From the NCBI GenBank assembly GCA_002943765.1, contig PQWQ01000011.1, positions 930,001 through 994,000 of the forward strand: a stretch of DNA of 64,000 nt. Direction: 5' to 3'. The position numbers and the translations under genes are program-made. This DNA is from Psoroptes ovis (Eukaryota > Arthropoda > Arachnida > Sarcoptiformes > Psoroptidae). Below, piece after piece: positions 24,071-37,600 of the stretch (within the stretch, counting starts at the first letter, position 1; every line of letters starts with the position of its first letter). The notes below the pieces were generated by a model. The model was not told the DNA's origin, ran no database searches, and worked only from the letters and a program-made list of their open reading frames with translations.

Positions 24071-27000
24071 GAATATTCAATTTGTGTTTATAATAATAAT
24101 AATCTATTTGAAATTTTCAAAAAAAATCCAAAGAAAATTGGCCATATTTCAACATAATAAATAATACAAAAAAGAAAAAATTCAATAAGAATAAACAATT
24201 ATTTGAAATATTGACATTTTAGCATTGAAACAATTGAGATTTGTGATTGATAACTTAGGATTTTGAAATTTTAAAATTCCACAAAATTTGAAATATAAAA
24301 TTCAGAGCCATCGAAACAAATATAACAATCAAGTTCATTATCGATCATTTGTTTGTTTGTAAATTGTTTGACAATGAATAATGTAAACACAATTGAAAAA
24401 TTTCAATTTTTCAATAATAGAAATAATTCAATAATGTTTACATAAAGACATCACGATGTTGACCAGTTGACCGAAAAACATTGAAAATTTTTCGAAATTT
24501 TCGAAAATTTTTAAAATTTTCAAGCAATTTCGATCGATCCGTGTTTATTTTACTGTCGAGAGAATTAACAACCAGAATTTATATTTGGTTTCGGTGGACA
24601 AAAACATGTGTTTTTGTGCTGTTTAACACAAACCAATTGAGAGTTTTTGAAGAATTTGATTTTCAGAAAATCAATTTTGGATTTCAAAGATGATGATGGT
24701 GGTCGTCGATTTTTTCTGGTTCCGATGATTAATCTATTTGTTTTAGCCATTTTTTGATTACTATTTTCAATGACAAGTACACATTCATTTGTTTGTTTAC
24801 ATCAATTTCAAACAATAAAAACAAAATGCAAATACAAAACCAAAATAGACCATTAATCATAGTGTGTTCTAAGCTACTAATCAAGCAAAGACCTTTGAAA
24901 TATTTTTTGAAAACCCACAAATGTTCAATGTGTAAATATGAATGAGAAGAAAAAAATTTAAATTTACATTTTTTTCGGGTTACCATTTCTCATTATACTA
25001 AACAAGTAAATTTTACAATTGTTAATCTGAACCAGTGATTCCCAAAGTGGGCGATTTTTTCAAAAATTTCCAAAGACTATAGCCTTAGATTTTTTCAAAA
25101 TTGTTAAAGTGGGCGATGGCCTCAAAAAGTTTGGGAATCACTGAATCTAAACTAAACAAACAAATGTAATTATCACATTATCAACTTTTTTGGTAGTTAT
25201 ATTTTTTAAAATTAGAAATTTGAACATAATTTCCATGTTACTAAAATTATTATCATTATTATTAAATGATGATGACCTTAATCATAATTAATTAATAATA
25301 ATAATGAAAATGATGGTCACATTTTTTTTCTTTGATTGAAAAAAATATAGAAAAAACATATTAAATTGACATTGGCTTGAAATTATCATTATCATTTTAA
25401 CTAAAAAAAAAACTCAGTATTTTCTCATGAATTTCAATTGTAAACGATGATGATCTGAATGAAGATTTAAATAAATAAAAAAACTGGCTAAATTGTACTT
25501 GGGATAATAATAATAATAATAACAAATGATAATGTTGTTCGTATTTTGTTCGTGTGAATGCATGCATGTATGTGTGTGCCAGAAGATAATTAGGAAATTG
25601 ATGGTTAGTTTTCAGAGGGCTATGTGTGTTTGTATTTTCTTGGTGATGATCATAGCCATATATACGAAATAACATTGTTTGTTTGTATTTATTCATTTAT
25701 TTATTTTTTTTGCTTGCTTCTTGGTTCGTTCATTAATTGTGATTTGAGTGCGATTTGTAACTTGTTTTGTAAATATCCCATGATCATTCAAATAATGATG
25801 ATGATGATGAGCCAACCAGCCAGCCAGCCAGTCGATTCGTGGCACGCATCAACAAATATTCATTCTTATTATTAATAATATTCGCAACCAAAAATATAAT
25901 AATAACAAACGAAAAAGATGTTGTTCACTAGTTTTGGTAGTTTCATAAATTATTATTATTATTTTTACATTGAAATTTTCAATGAAAATAACTAAATAAT
26001 CAAAATTGAATGTGAATAAATTTTTAACCGAAAATTTCCGGCATCAAATATATGAATATCTATGAATAGTTATAATATAATAATAATAATTCATATATTT
26101 TTTAATGAATAAAAATTAATTTTCATTTTCATTTTTTTTTTTTTTTTGAATGAAAATTTCTCAAAATATTTTCACATTTCCGTTAGTCATTCATTTATAT
26201 TGGATAACAATGATAATTATGGTGTGATGGTACATAATCCTGATGATGATCAATGAATGTATTATGATGATGATCAGTTATATTACTATCATCATTAATA
26301 ATATTTTTTGCAGCACAACAAATCATTGAACCATTGAAATAATAATAGTAATAATGATGATGATATTGTCTTTTGTTTTTGATATTTCCCTTTGAAGTTG
26401 TCCACTATTAGACTATTGTTATTGTAACTATTGTTAGTTTATTTGATTTCAAATATATGCTAGGTTATAGCCTTAAAATTAATCAGAAAACTTTTCAAAT
26501 TTTTTTTCCAGGTTCTTTTGTTTTTCATATGTGAAAAATTATTATCATTATTATTATTGCTACGCAAAGATTGCGTGCCATTCTGTAATCACACGCACAC
26601 ACACAAACACACAAAATGCAATTGGCAACAATGAAACAACGAGCAATTGCATGCAGTATGTTTTTGTTACATTTGAATTGAATAATAACATGTATCAATT
26701 CATTTTCTCGAGGATTCTACGTTTTCCAATTCTTTTTGAAAAATTAAAATTGTTGCCAATTTCAATTGAAATGATTTTGAATCATTTCAAATCGTTATCA
26801 TCAGCGAAATGCTGGTGATGATTCAGACATTTGAAATCAAACATTTTTACAAATCAATACATTGGTATTATGGATCGATTCTTTTTGCTTTCGTTTGTCT
26901 AAATCATATGGTAAAAGTTTGATGATGATCAACGCAAGATTTCATGGTTATCATCATCAAACCCAGACTCACAGACACAAAAAGGCCATTCGCCTTCGCC

Positions 27001-30000
27001 GAAGCCATGAGCAATGACAGCCTCATCATGATCATCACACACACAGTCAATGGTATGGCATTTCAATGATATTAATAATAGCCATATATTAAACCAGAAA
27101 CAAAATGAACAAAAAATAAAATCGGATAAACTTCAACAAACCGATATTTTCAACAGAAAATACCAACAACAAACAAACAAAACAATACAATACAACATAA
27201 CCAAATGAAACAAATGAAGACCACCCGAATCATCAGTATTTGGTATTAGTATATTAATACAATTGTTTGTCATTTAGATTCGAGGCAAAATTTTTCCTTT
27301 TTTTTGCAATTTGTTTGTTTGTTTCTTGTCTGTTGTTTGTTGGTATATTTGATTATTATTATTGTTGAATATACCCAGAAATGATTATGATTATTGTGCG
27401 ATCATCATCAATGGGCGATCACAATTCATGTCAAATATTTTGGGTATGGTTCATGGAATTATTTCTCTGAATTTTTAGGATATTTTACATTTATTTTTTA
27501 TGGCATTTTAGATACGAATAATATAAAAAATTTTATATTTTCCATTGTATTTTATTATTATTATTATAATAACTATGACGATATTTCGTACAATCATACA
27601 AACAATTTAAAAATGAACACACACACACAGACACACACACCAACATACACGTGTCATCATCATCATCATATAATTTACTATGCGGCTTAAAAAAAACATT
27701 GTTGAAAATGGCAAATTTTTATTTATTTTCATTTTAATTTTCCTTGCTCATTAAGATATTATCTATTGCGTTTGTCATGTTCAAAATGAAACACCCTGAA
27801 ATTGTTGATCAATTTTGGATGATTCAAGATTGACTTTGAATCGAAATATCGTTTCTTGTATGAGTATGTTTTGATACTAAAATTGAAAGACATTCATACA
27901 TGTTAATTATGATTAATCAATAAATTGATTTGATTTTGATTGAGACAAATGATTACAGTCATATTTCAATGTAAATATCATTATTCAAAAAAAGAAGAAA
28001 TAGTGGAAATAATTTGACAATTTGTTGTAAAAATTTACATATTATTCATCAACTTTCATTTGAATTTGAATTTGAAATTGAAAAAGTCATTCATTCTTCG
28101 AGAAAAAGCTTCTTTAATTTCAATAATCTTCAAGAGTAATTCAATTACTTGTGATTTTATGTTTTTTCAAAGGAAATTTCAATTTCCAGAGGCATCTTTT
28201 TATACTTTTCAAAAGCATTCATTTTTGTTCAAAACCAGTGAGTTTTCGACAAAAAAAAAACATCATTAAAATCAATTTCTATTTGCAAACATGGACAGAA
28301 ATATATATTTTAAAATATTTACTCGAGGCAATAATAATAAAAAAAAATTTGAAATACTTCCACCATCACCACCACCCAAAACAATGTGGTGCTGCAATGT
28401 GGTTGTTGTTGTATTCAATTGATTATTTATTTATTTTTGTTGTTGTTTATTTGTTGTATGAAAATTTCAATTTCAAGACACAAAATCATTATCATCAATG
28501 AATGAATGAATAAATGAATGGGTAAATGAATAGCTACTGCTTCTTGTATTACACTTTTAGAATTTTCTTAGAGTCTAAGACTTAGAGTTTTAAAAGAAAA
28601 TAATAAAAAAATGAATAAATATTACTTTTCATTATTTTTTCTTAACTCTAGGAAATCAACGAAATCATAATAATTTATGAAGAAATATCACAAATATCAA
28701 ATGACACATGAAATGCTATGATTTTGTAGCTGAAAGTGACAATCGTAAATTCAAAGCTTCGGGGTGAAATACACAGGTCTTCCTGTGAACACAATGATTT
28801 CATTGCCGGACCAATACGTCAGTCTTTAAACCGATTCATTCCGATAAAAACGCATCAAACACGTCGATGACAGATTAACAACATGGCTATTGTTTTGATT
28901 AGTTGATTATAATCATCAACTTCAACTTCAACTTTATCATAATTTTTTTATTTTTTCGTTTCTTTAGTTCAACGTAAGATTATAATTGTTGGTAATACAG
29001 TCACTAACTGAGCTTAGCACACATGTGAATAGGACATTAAATTGAAAAAAATTTTTATTTTCTCAAAAAATGAACAGAAATATAATGATAATAATGATTA
29101 TATAGTCTTAATGATTTTTTATTTTTCATTTTTCTTAAATAAATTTATATGATGTATGGAAAAAGATTGTCCATGTAAGAAAAGAAGTAATGAATTCATT
29201 TTTTAAAAAATTTCATTTTCACAAGAAATTATTTCATTTCATTATATTTTTACATTTTTTTCACTTCAGCTTCACCACAATCACAATGGTTTTAGATACA
29301 AATGTTTCATTCAATTCATTTTTTCTTACTTCATAAATTGATTATAATGATGGTGATATTTAAGAAATGATAACAATAATAATGATGAACAAGTGGCAAA
29401 TTGCTACTTGTATACTTGGTTTGTGGGGACTAATAATAGATTTTTGCTGCTTTTGTTGTTGTTGAGTTATTTCTTATAATAATAGATTTTCTTGGTTTAG
29501 GAAAATAATATTAATAAATTTTTGAGAAAAAAAAATGGTAAAAAATATAAAACCCAAGAAATAATTGGAAATTCAGTTGACATTTTTTTTTATTTTTCGG
29601 AAACCATTTTTTCTCCATAATTTTTCATATTGAAAATTATTAATGCACAATCACACACACTCAAATCATCATGTCCCATAAAAAAAAACACATGGTGAAA
29701 TGATGGAAAAATGAAAAATTCATTGGTCAAAATATCAATAAAAGTCAATGATGCTTATGTTGATTTATGTGCATTATTTTTTATTTTTTATTCATCATCG
29801 GTGGTTGTTGGGTTTTGTGCTCGTAAAAATTTTACCATTGAAAATTTATGGCAAACACAATCATAAAAAAATTGTCAAAGTCGATGACTGAATTAAATGA
29901 AAGAGAAACGACAGAGAAAAAATTGTCAAAAACAAAATATAACAAATAGATCTCGACCCATCAAAATATCGATCGATTGATGTTTTACAACTGCTATTTG

Positions 30001-31496
30001 ATGATTATCATCAATCATTTTCAGTACATTTTCTACTGTAATTTGTTTGTCAAGAATAGTCTCGGGTATTCGGTGACTTATGACAAAAAATTCGTAAGCA
30101 TCATAGAGGATGAATAGAGATGGAAAATTTTTAAAATTTTTGAAAAATAAAATTTCAAATTTCAAATTTTTAACAAAACGAAACACGTGTCATAGCTTAA
30201 TGCTGTTTTTATTGCTTACGATCTATGAATGAATGAATTGGATGAAATTCTTCATTTCTCATTGAACTAAAGTAATGAAAAGTAGAAAAATTTGTGTTTG
30301 ATCATCAAAATTTCCAAGTTTTTCAAAATTGTCATGTTTAGCAAAATATTACAATCATGATAATAATGTCAATACAAATGTCAAAACGATTTAAGAATCA
30401 TAAAAGAATTTTATTCGCATAAAAACATTTTCATATCAGAATCATCAAAAACATCTTTGTAGCATTCAACTCAATCAATTCAGTGATTAAATTAAAAACA
30501 TTCATTCATAGAAGTTAAGCACCTGGCTTATGGTTGCTGCTGTTGCTACTATTGATGAGGTTTTTATGCCATTTTTTTTCTATGAAATGATTTTATGATT
30601 CTCGTAAAATTTTCTATTTATTTATTCATTCATTTTGAAATGAATAAACATTCAAAAAATTTCCATAGAAATCGTTTGATTCTTGTAACAAATTTTTCAA
30701 TGCACCAGTCTATTTTTGATTGTCATTCAAGTTTATTGAACATTTTTTTATCTGATTAAAAAAAACTTTTATTTGTAAATTGTAATAAAAGAAAATATTT
30801 GATGATAATAAAATCCAAATAATGCAAAAATGCAATGAATGCGTAATTCATGAATTAATTTCGCATGTGTGTCTTGGTTCCGGTTTAGTAACCATTGACA
30901 AGCGGAAAATGTTCAAATTTCTTTTATTATTCGGGAAATTGCTCAAAACTGTCAAATTTTCAAAAAGTCACATTTTATTAGTCAGTCTGAATCAATTTAA
31001 TTCCTCTCGATTTGATATAATCGTGTATTCGTATATAATCATAATACATAAAATGTTTGATGATGATATTCATCAAGCGTAAACTCGTTAAAATGGATCA
31101 TAATAATGCTGTAGAATTTTTTCGCATTCATTTTCAACATTTTTTTTTTTTTTGGTTTTGACTAAAATGTCGACTAAAAAAAATTATGATTTGAAAGGAA
31201 TTCGTTCAAATGGTTTCACTATTGAAATGGAATTGAATTGAATGATTCATACATTTTTTATATCAAAACGATAATAATCAATGATCCATTTTTTTTTTCA
31301 TTGTTTTTAATGGAATTTATGATTGAAAAAAATAAAACAAAAATTGATTTGAAAAAATTTTTGAAAAAACACTTTAAAATATTTCATTTTAACAGGGAAA
31401 AATTTTAAAATTTTTTCCTTCTATTTTCTAATGTTTCATACACGAATCGATCATCATTAAACTTGTTTTAAAAATATTGAATTAAATTGATACAAA

Positions 31497-31500
<4 letters not shown>
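24071..31500. other. Long gene-poor stretch, part 1
   Basis: No gene could be defended. The sequence is AT-rich with many ATT, GATGAT and CA/TG microsatellites. It includes the hAT-like element at 25033-25144, small islands of more balanced base composition at about 26985-27055 and 28735-28885, and an orphan minus-strand ORF at 29926-30186 of mixed amino-acid composition. Upstream non-coding exons of the Ig/FN3 gene at 49.3 kb may be hidden here, but none can be seen with confidence. Confidence 0.5.
25033..25144. mobile_element. Short hAT-like inverted-repeat element
   Basis: Begins with cagtgattcccaaagtgg and ends with tttgggaatcactg, an inverted repeat of 14 bp. The CAGTG...CCCAAA type of end is common in hAT transposons. 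The flanks atctgaac and atctaaac differ at one base and would be an 8-bp target duplication. The word aaagtgggcga also occurs twice inside in direct orientation. At about 110 bp it has no coding capacity. Confidence 0.6.

Positions 31501-31501
<1 letters not shown>

Positions 31502-31530
<29 letters not shown>
31502..31530. repeat. GT dinucleotide microsatellite
   Basis: About 14 uninterrupted GT units on the + strand. Confidence 0.9.
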
Positions 31531-31533
<3 letters not shown>

Positions 31534-34074
31534 ATTCAGAAATGTGTTCAAAATTCATTCTTCGGAATAATGGATGAAAAAAGAAATACATCAAAACATC
31601 TGGTCAATTTGTGAATTATTGGTCATATTGAATGATGATAAATCTAAATCTAAAAAAATGCATGCAACAAACACACACACATACAATCATCATGTTGCTT
31701 GAATGAAAAAACTTGATGATGATGCCATCACCATGAATGAAAATAGTTTTTTTTTTCCATTGATGTAATAATGATAATAATAATAATGTTGAGAGATAAT
31801 CATTTCAGAAATACACCTGATGATGACGATAATAATAGCAACAATTTTTTTCAGTTGTCGATGTTGACCAACAATTCGCTTTTAAACACAAATGTCTTTG
31901 AATGTGTAGAAAAAACATCTACGAAGAAAAAAATTGAGTTATTAAATCTATTATTTACGATCAATTTTGATGATTGAAATAGAATTATTATGATGAACAA
32001 TCGAAAAATACCACTAATCATTGTCCGAAACTGGAAAAATAAGAAAATTCCGGTTCATATTTGATTTGAAATGAATTTCTTTTCTTTTTTTTCTACATTC
32101 AAATGATAACAATAATAAGCGATGATGATCGATGATCTCACAGACGATTTTTATTTTAAAAGAGACTCATAGGTTATTTTTTGATGGAAAATGAAATTTT
32201 CTAAAATTTTCGTTTGTTCGTTGGTTGGTTTATTTATTTTTCGTAGCTGATCAATCACATAATCAATGTATCCGTCAAATTCAGGAAAAAACAAATGATA
32301 ATAATTATAAAGCAAATGGTATCGTTGTAAATATTCCAACGATAACATGTACAAATTATTTTTGAGAAATTTCAAAAAAATGATGAGACTTTTCACATTT
32401 TTTCACATTTCTTTGCTATTGACTCCCGATCATTTATGTCGGATGATACATTTGTTACATAACATCAACGATACTAATGATAATGATGATTGAATCTTTC
32501 ATTTACATGACCTTTGACATGTGAATTTTCTCTTCATCATTATTATCATCATCATTAGTTTCATCATACATTCATATTACAGCTGTTTCGATTAATGAAG
32601 AATTCGGTGTCTACGAGGACAGACAGACCAGAAGAAATGTAGAATTTGAGAAAAATTCAAGAAATTTTTCATTTGAAAAATAATAATAATTTGATAATGG
32701 ATGAATGAATGAATGACTGAAAATAAACCAGTTTTTCGTTTGACGAAAATAAAGTATTTTTCAATTGTTTTTCAAATTCAGGTGCAAATACATGTGAAAA
32801 AAGGCGAAAAGACATATTTTTCCTGAAAAGTTTTGATTCGAATGAATGAATTCAATACTGATTTCACGATAATGATGAACCTTCAAAAATATGAAGCAAA
32901 TATTTGTACAATAAACATTATCGGATCATTATGATGATCACATATAAATAAATCTTAAGACAATTAGGTCGAAATGATCATTGAAAAATTGAATCAAATT
33001 TACATTTCATATTTGTATTTGTATTTGTATTTCGAGACATTTCGAAAGTCTTATTCAAAAAATGTAACATAATGATAATGAACATTTAGTGATTATACTA
33101 ATAATAATGATAACAATAATAATAATTATTATCATTTTTGTTTTTCTTCTACTTCAATAATCATCATCATTATCATTATACCAACATTGACTTTGAATAA
33201 AATATGCATAATCAACGAAACCAAAAAAAGAAAGAAGCAGCGACATTCGTCATGTAATGATAATAACAACCAGAAAAAAAATGTAAAAATAAATAGATAT
33301 GATTGACAAATTACATACCACATCTTACCAGCAAAAAAAATATATACCAAATAAATGATGAATACACACCTTGAATCCTTAAATATCTTATTTTTTAAAA
33401 ATGAAAATAGAATTACCAAAAACAAGTGATGTCTGTTTGCTATTGATGATAATTATTTTCGAAAATTTTGTTAATTATCTGTTGTTGTTTGATGGTAAAT
33501 TCAGCTTTCTGATTGCCTTTTCAAAAAATTATTTAACCAGTTTTACCGACATAAATCCATATATTTGGCCAAACATCAACTATAAGCTGCGAAATTGTTC
33601 CGAAAACCTTTTAGTTAGATTTTTAGTCCAGCGAATTGTCAAAACTATGGCGTTCACGCCTAGGCGCGATCAAAGAGGTGACATTGAAACTTGAATCGAA
33701 AAAAAAATTATTAACGGACAATAAAAGGTGTCTGATATGTGCCTTGCCTGATAGTTGATGACAATAATAAATGTCAATGTCGGTGTATTATGGCACACAA
33801 AGAAAATTTTGAAACAAAAACGTTCATCATCATCATAATGATAAAAACGCTTAAAGGCGTATTTGTAGAATACAACAAAAAACAACGAAAAAACAATAAA
33901 TAAATATGACTTTTCATATCTGAATTTAAATGAATGAATAAATAAATAAATAAATGAATAGAAATATGGATTCAAAAAAAAAATTTTCATGATTAAATAA
34001 ATAAATTCTCATATATCACACAGTCGAATGATTTTTATTATCATTATTATTATTATTATTACCATTGATAATTG

Positions 34075-34118
<44 letters not shown>
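34075..34118. repeat. ATT trinucleotide microsatellite
   Basis: About 14 uninterrupted ATT units, preceded by shorter interrupted ATT runs from about 34038. Confidence 0.9.
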
Positions 34119-34206
34119 CATTGATATTGTATTATTTTCAAAATTTTCAAGAATTTTCATTTTTGATAAATGAAATAAATGAAAAATAAAGGTTAACTGC
34201 AATATA

Positions 34207-34208
<2 letters not shown>

Positions 34209-34237
<29 letters not shown>
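34209..34237. repeat. TG dinucleotide microsatellite
   Basis: About 14 TG units, only 90 bp from the ATT microsatellite. Confidence 0.9.
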
Positions 34238-34240
<3 letters not shown>

Positions 34241-34540
34241 ACAGGTGAATATTTATGTTTAAACATTTTGTCATATGAACACTCGCACACATATATTCAA
34301 ATTCAAATGTGAATAAATAAATAAATAAAAGAAACAAATAAATTCTTTTCATTCAAAAGAGGTTTTCGAAAGGTTTCCATTCATTCATTTTTAGTTGAAT
34401 TCAGTTGCATTCAAAAATCTAATCATCACAATGATAGTGGATAGACAATGATAATGGTGATGATGATGAAATGGATGTTGAATATGAATATTTTTCACAT
34501 ATATTTCCATTCATTTTCCATGTTGAAAGTCGCAGATATA

Positions 34541-34620
34541 TTAGGTTGTCCGAAAAGTTCATTCCGCTTATTCAATAGAGTTGCTCATGAAAATCGGCCA
34601 GAACTTTCTGGACAACCTAA
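34541..34620. mobile_element. Mariner-type miniature inverted-repeat element, copy 2 (80 bp)
   Basis: Begins ttaggttgtccgaaaagttc and ends with the inverted form ...ggacaacctaa, flanked by TA on both sides. It has the same ends and nearly the same length as the element at 11232-11312, but a different middle. It is too small for a transposase. The two copies belong to one family of deletion derivatives of a mariner-like transposon. Confidence 0.85.
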
Positions 34621-37600
34621 TATATTTTTATTTTAAAATTCAATTCAAAACTGTACACGATGACACATGATAGAAATACATTCATGTGTCTCTCTCTCTT
34701 CGATTCAAATTCAAATTCGAAAATTTAAAATTTAAAATTTTCATATTTCTATTATATTCTTGGATTGTTATTTCTTTTTTTTCAAAAATTCAAAATTTAA
34801 TGATATTTTGATGTGATGCTTGTGTGTATCATCATCATTATGATCAAACACACACACAATCATCGACAATCAAGTTTATTTTCATCTGTGAATATTTTTT
34901 TTACACTCACATCCTATTATCTATAGAATAGATTATCATTAAGATGTTGATGTTGATGATGAAGATGAATGTCATTGTCGCGTAATATAAAAGCTTTATT
35001 TCTATTTTTTTCAATTCTTATTATTATTTCATTCGATTAATGGCATTTGTTGAAATCATATTACCTGAAATGAATGAATGAATGAATGGTCGAATGATAT
35101 TGAATGAATGAAAAGGTCGATGTTCGATGAATGTTTGGTCAAGAAAAGCAAAAAAAAATGGTCAGTAAACTAAAGCCTTAATGCGATATACCTGAGATAC
35201 GATCAGTTGGTGATAATAAAGATGGTAAATATCTTCGAATTGATACTTCGCAAATACCTTAAAGACAATACTAAAATACCACCAAACAAACGGACACCAA
35301 CAAACAAAACTAAGTCAAAGAAAAAACTAAATTAAATTTGATTTTCGTAGATCAAGTTGAAAAGGAAAAAAAAATAATTGAAAACAAGTTGTAGATATAC
35401 CGAGCGTGATTAAGATCATCATCGTTACCCTTATCATCATCAATCGAAACTGATGAAGATGATGATGATGATAATGATGAGGATCATAATCATCATTAAC
35501 TGACATAAACAGCCACCAAAAAAACAAAACAACGATCAACAAAATTCAGAAGAAATTTTGTATTTAAACTTGGTTAAAACTATGGAAATTCACAACAACA
35601 TAATCATTATGATTATTATTATTATTATCATTATTCTGATTCAGAATTTATTATCATTTGGCCAAGTGAAAATTTTCTGTAATCATCATCATTGATGATG
35701 ATGATGATGATGATGATGATTGCTGGTAACAACAACAAACATCTGTATATTATTATTATTATAATCATTAAATCTATATTTCTATTTTGGTGATTTGAAT
35801 TTTTTTTTTTTTTTGAAATTTTAGCTGATAAACATCATCAAATGATGATTGAAGACTGTTGGATTTCGATTATTGGGTTGTATTAGATAATAATAATAAT
35901 AATCATCATCATCAGGTAAGAATTGGGAGAAAAATTCATGAAAATAATACAATTGAAAGATAATAGCAGCAACAGGAACAACTAAGATATACGAAACTTT
36001 AACACACCTGAAGGTGAATACGAATAAAAAAGGTGTTTCGAAATGGAAATATAATTTTTAAATTTAAATTTCAAAATAATGATAATAATATCGATTAAAT
36101 TGTATTTAAAAAAACAAATTGAATTGAATTTATTCATCAATTGAATCTTATAATATGATGATCGATGAAACTATTGAAATCTCCTTTTTACTGATCATAA
36201 TAGCAATATTCAAATTATTTTTCACATTTATTACAAAAAAAAAAATTACAATGCATATTATTTGATTGAACAAATATTTCGCTATCAAATTTGCCAATTT
36301 ACTCATTTTAAAAAACATGATAATTTCACACTTAATGTTCAATCATCATTATCATGATTATTATTGTGAAATTGATTGTAATGAATTAAACACGATTTTT
36401 TCAGAGAATAGTTTTTTGCAAAAATTGAAATTGAGTAAAACATTGTACATATTTAAATTTTATGGAGGAAAAATATTCTAATTCAAATTTAAATATGACA
36501 GAGTAATAATAAATAATCGATCTTGAATGATCAAATCATCACCTTTTCAGATGTTTTTAGGTTTTTTTTATTATTTTTTTTTTGAATAAAATGGAATTTA
36601 CCGAACATGTAAAATATCCAAAATACACCCAAAATAAGAATGTAAATTACATAATTATATGGTTTTAGTTGAATACATTGAATGTGTATCGTATGTATTG
36701 ATTGTATTGAGAATATAACAGTTACATTTTGGTTTTAGTTTTTTCCTGACTTAGGTTTTCTATCCGTAGAAATATTATCGATTTTTCCGATATTTATTTA
36801 TTATCTGATAATTATTCAGAGGTAAGGTAAGGTAGAATGAAATGGTAGAGATAAATGACAAGTAATACATAATAGAATGAATAATTATGATAAATATTCA
36901 CAGATTATTCACTAGACATGTGATTAAGATTTCAAGAAGAAGCTATATGAAATGAAAGGATGTTTCCCATCAATCTTTTCCTAATTCTCAACAACAAAAA
37001 TCAGACCAAGAAAATTTTTGCTTTAATAAGTTAATCATAATAATTATCATCATCATCATTGTCATAAGATAATTAGACATAGTTTAATGTCAATTAAATA
37101 AATGTTTGTGAAAATCTTCTGATCAAATGATGATATCTGATCAGAAAATGGCCAATTTTAGGGGGAAAAAAATTTCATCCTAATCAAAAATGAAGCAAAA
37201 TTCAACCAGAACGATATTCAAAATAACCTTTCGAAAAGACATACTGAACAATTTAAACTGGTTTTTTTTAATCATCAATTTACAATTTCATTTGTGAAAA
37301 ATGGAAAAAAAAATTCAATAAAATGATTGATTGATTATACATTTTTGGTTTGATTTTTTTTTCTTGCTATTATTTGTCTGCTGTTTGTTGACAAACATCA
37401 TCATCGTAAACAATCTATTGAATCATACTTCTTTGTTCGGGTTGTTGTTTCTGTTTCATATAAATTATCTTCAAATTTAATTTCAATTACAAATTGTAAT
37501 TTCATTTTCTTGGTTATGGGTGTTGAATTATGAATGTTGAATGAATTCTCTCGTTCATTTATCATTCAACTAATGGATTTTTGTTTTCATCCTAAAAAAA

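Larger units (their letters stand above)
31501..34540. other. Long gene-poor stretch, part 2
   Basis: AT-rich spacer with microsatellites. Two ORFs stand out by a mixed amino-acid composition, at 32151-32396 (-) and 33401-33694 (+), but neither has a recognisable domain or clear splice context, and they are not annotated as genes. Confidence 0.5.

Noticed and set aside
33401..33694. 97-codon plus-strand ORF with a GC-richer 3' end (AFTPRRDQRGD)
   Set aside because: It is intriguing but has no recognisable domain and no acceptor or donor that links it to another exon, so it was left as spacer.
34020..34240. Dense repeats that might suggest a CRISPR array
   Set aside because: They are simple ATT and TG microsatellites without spacers, and the DNA is eukaryotic.
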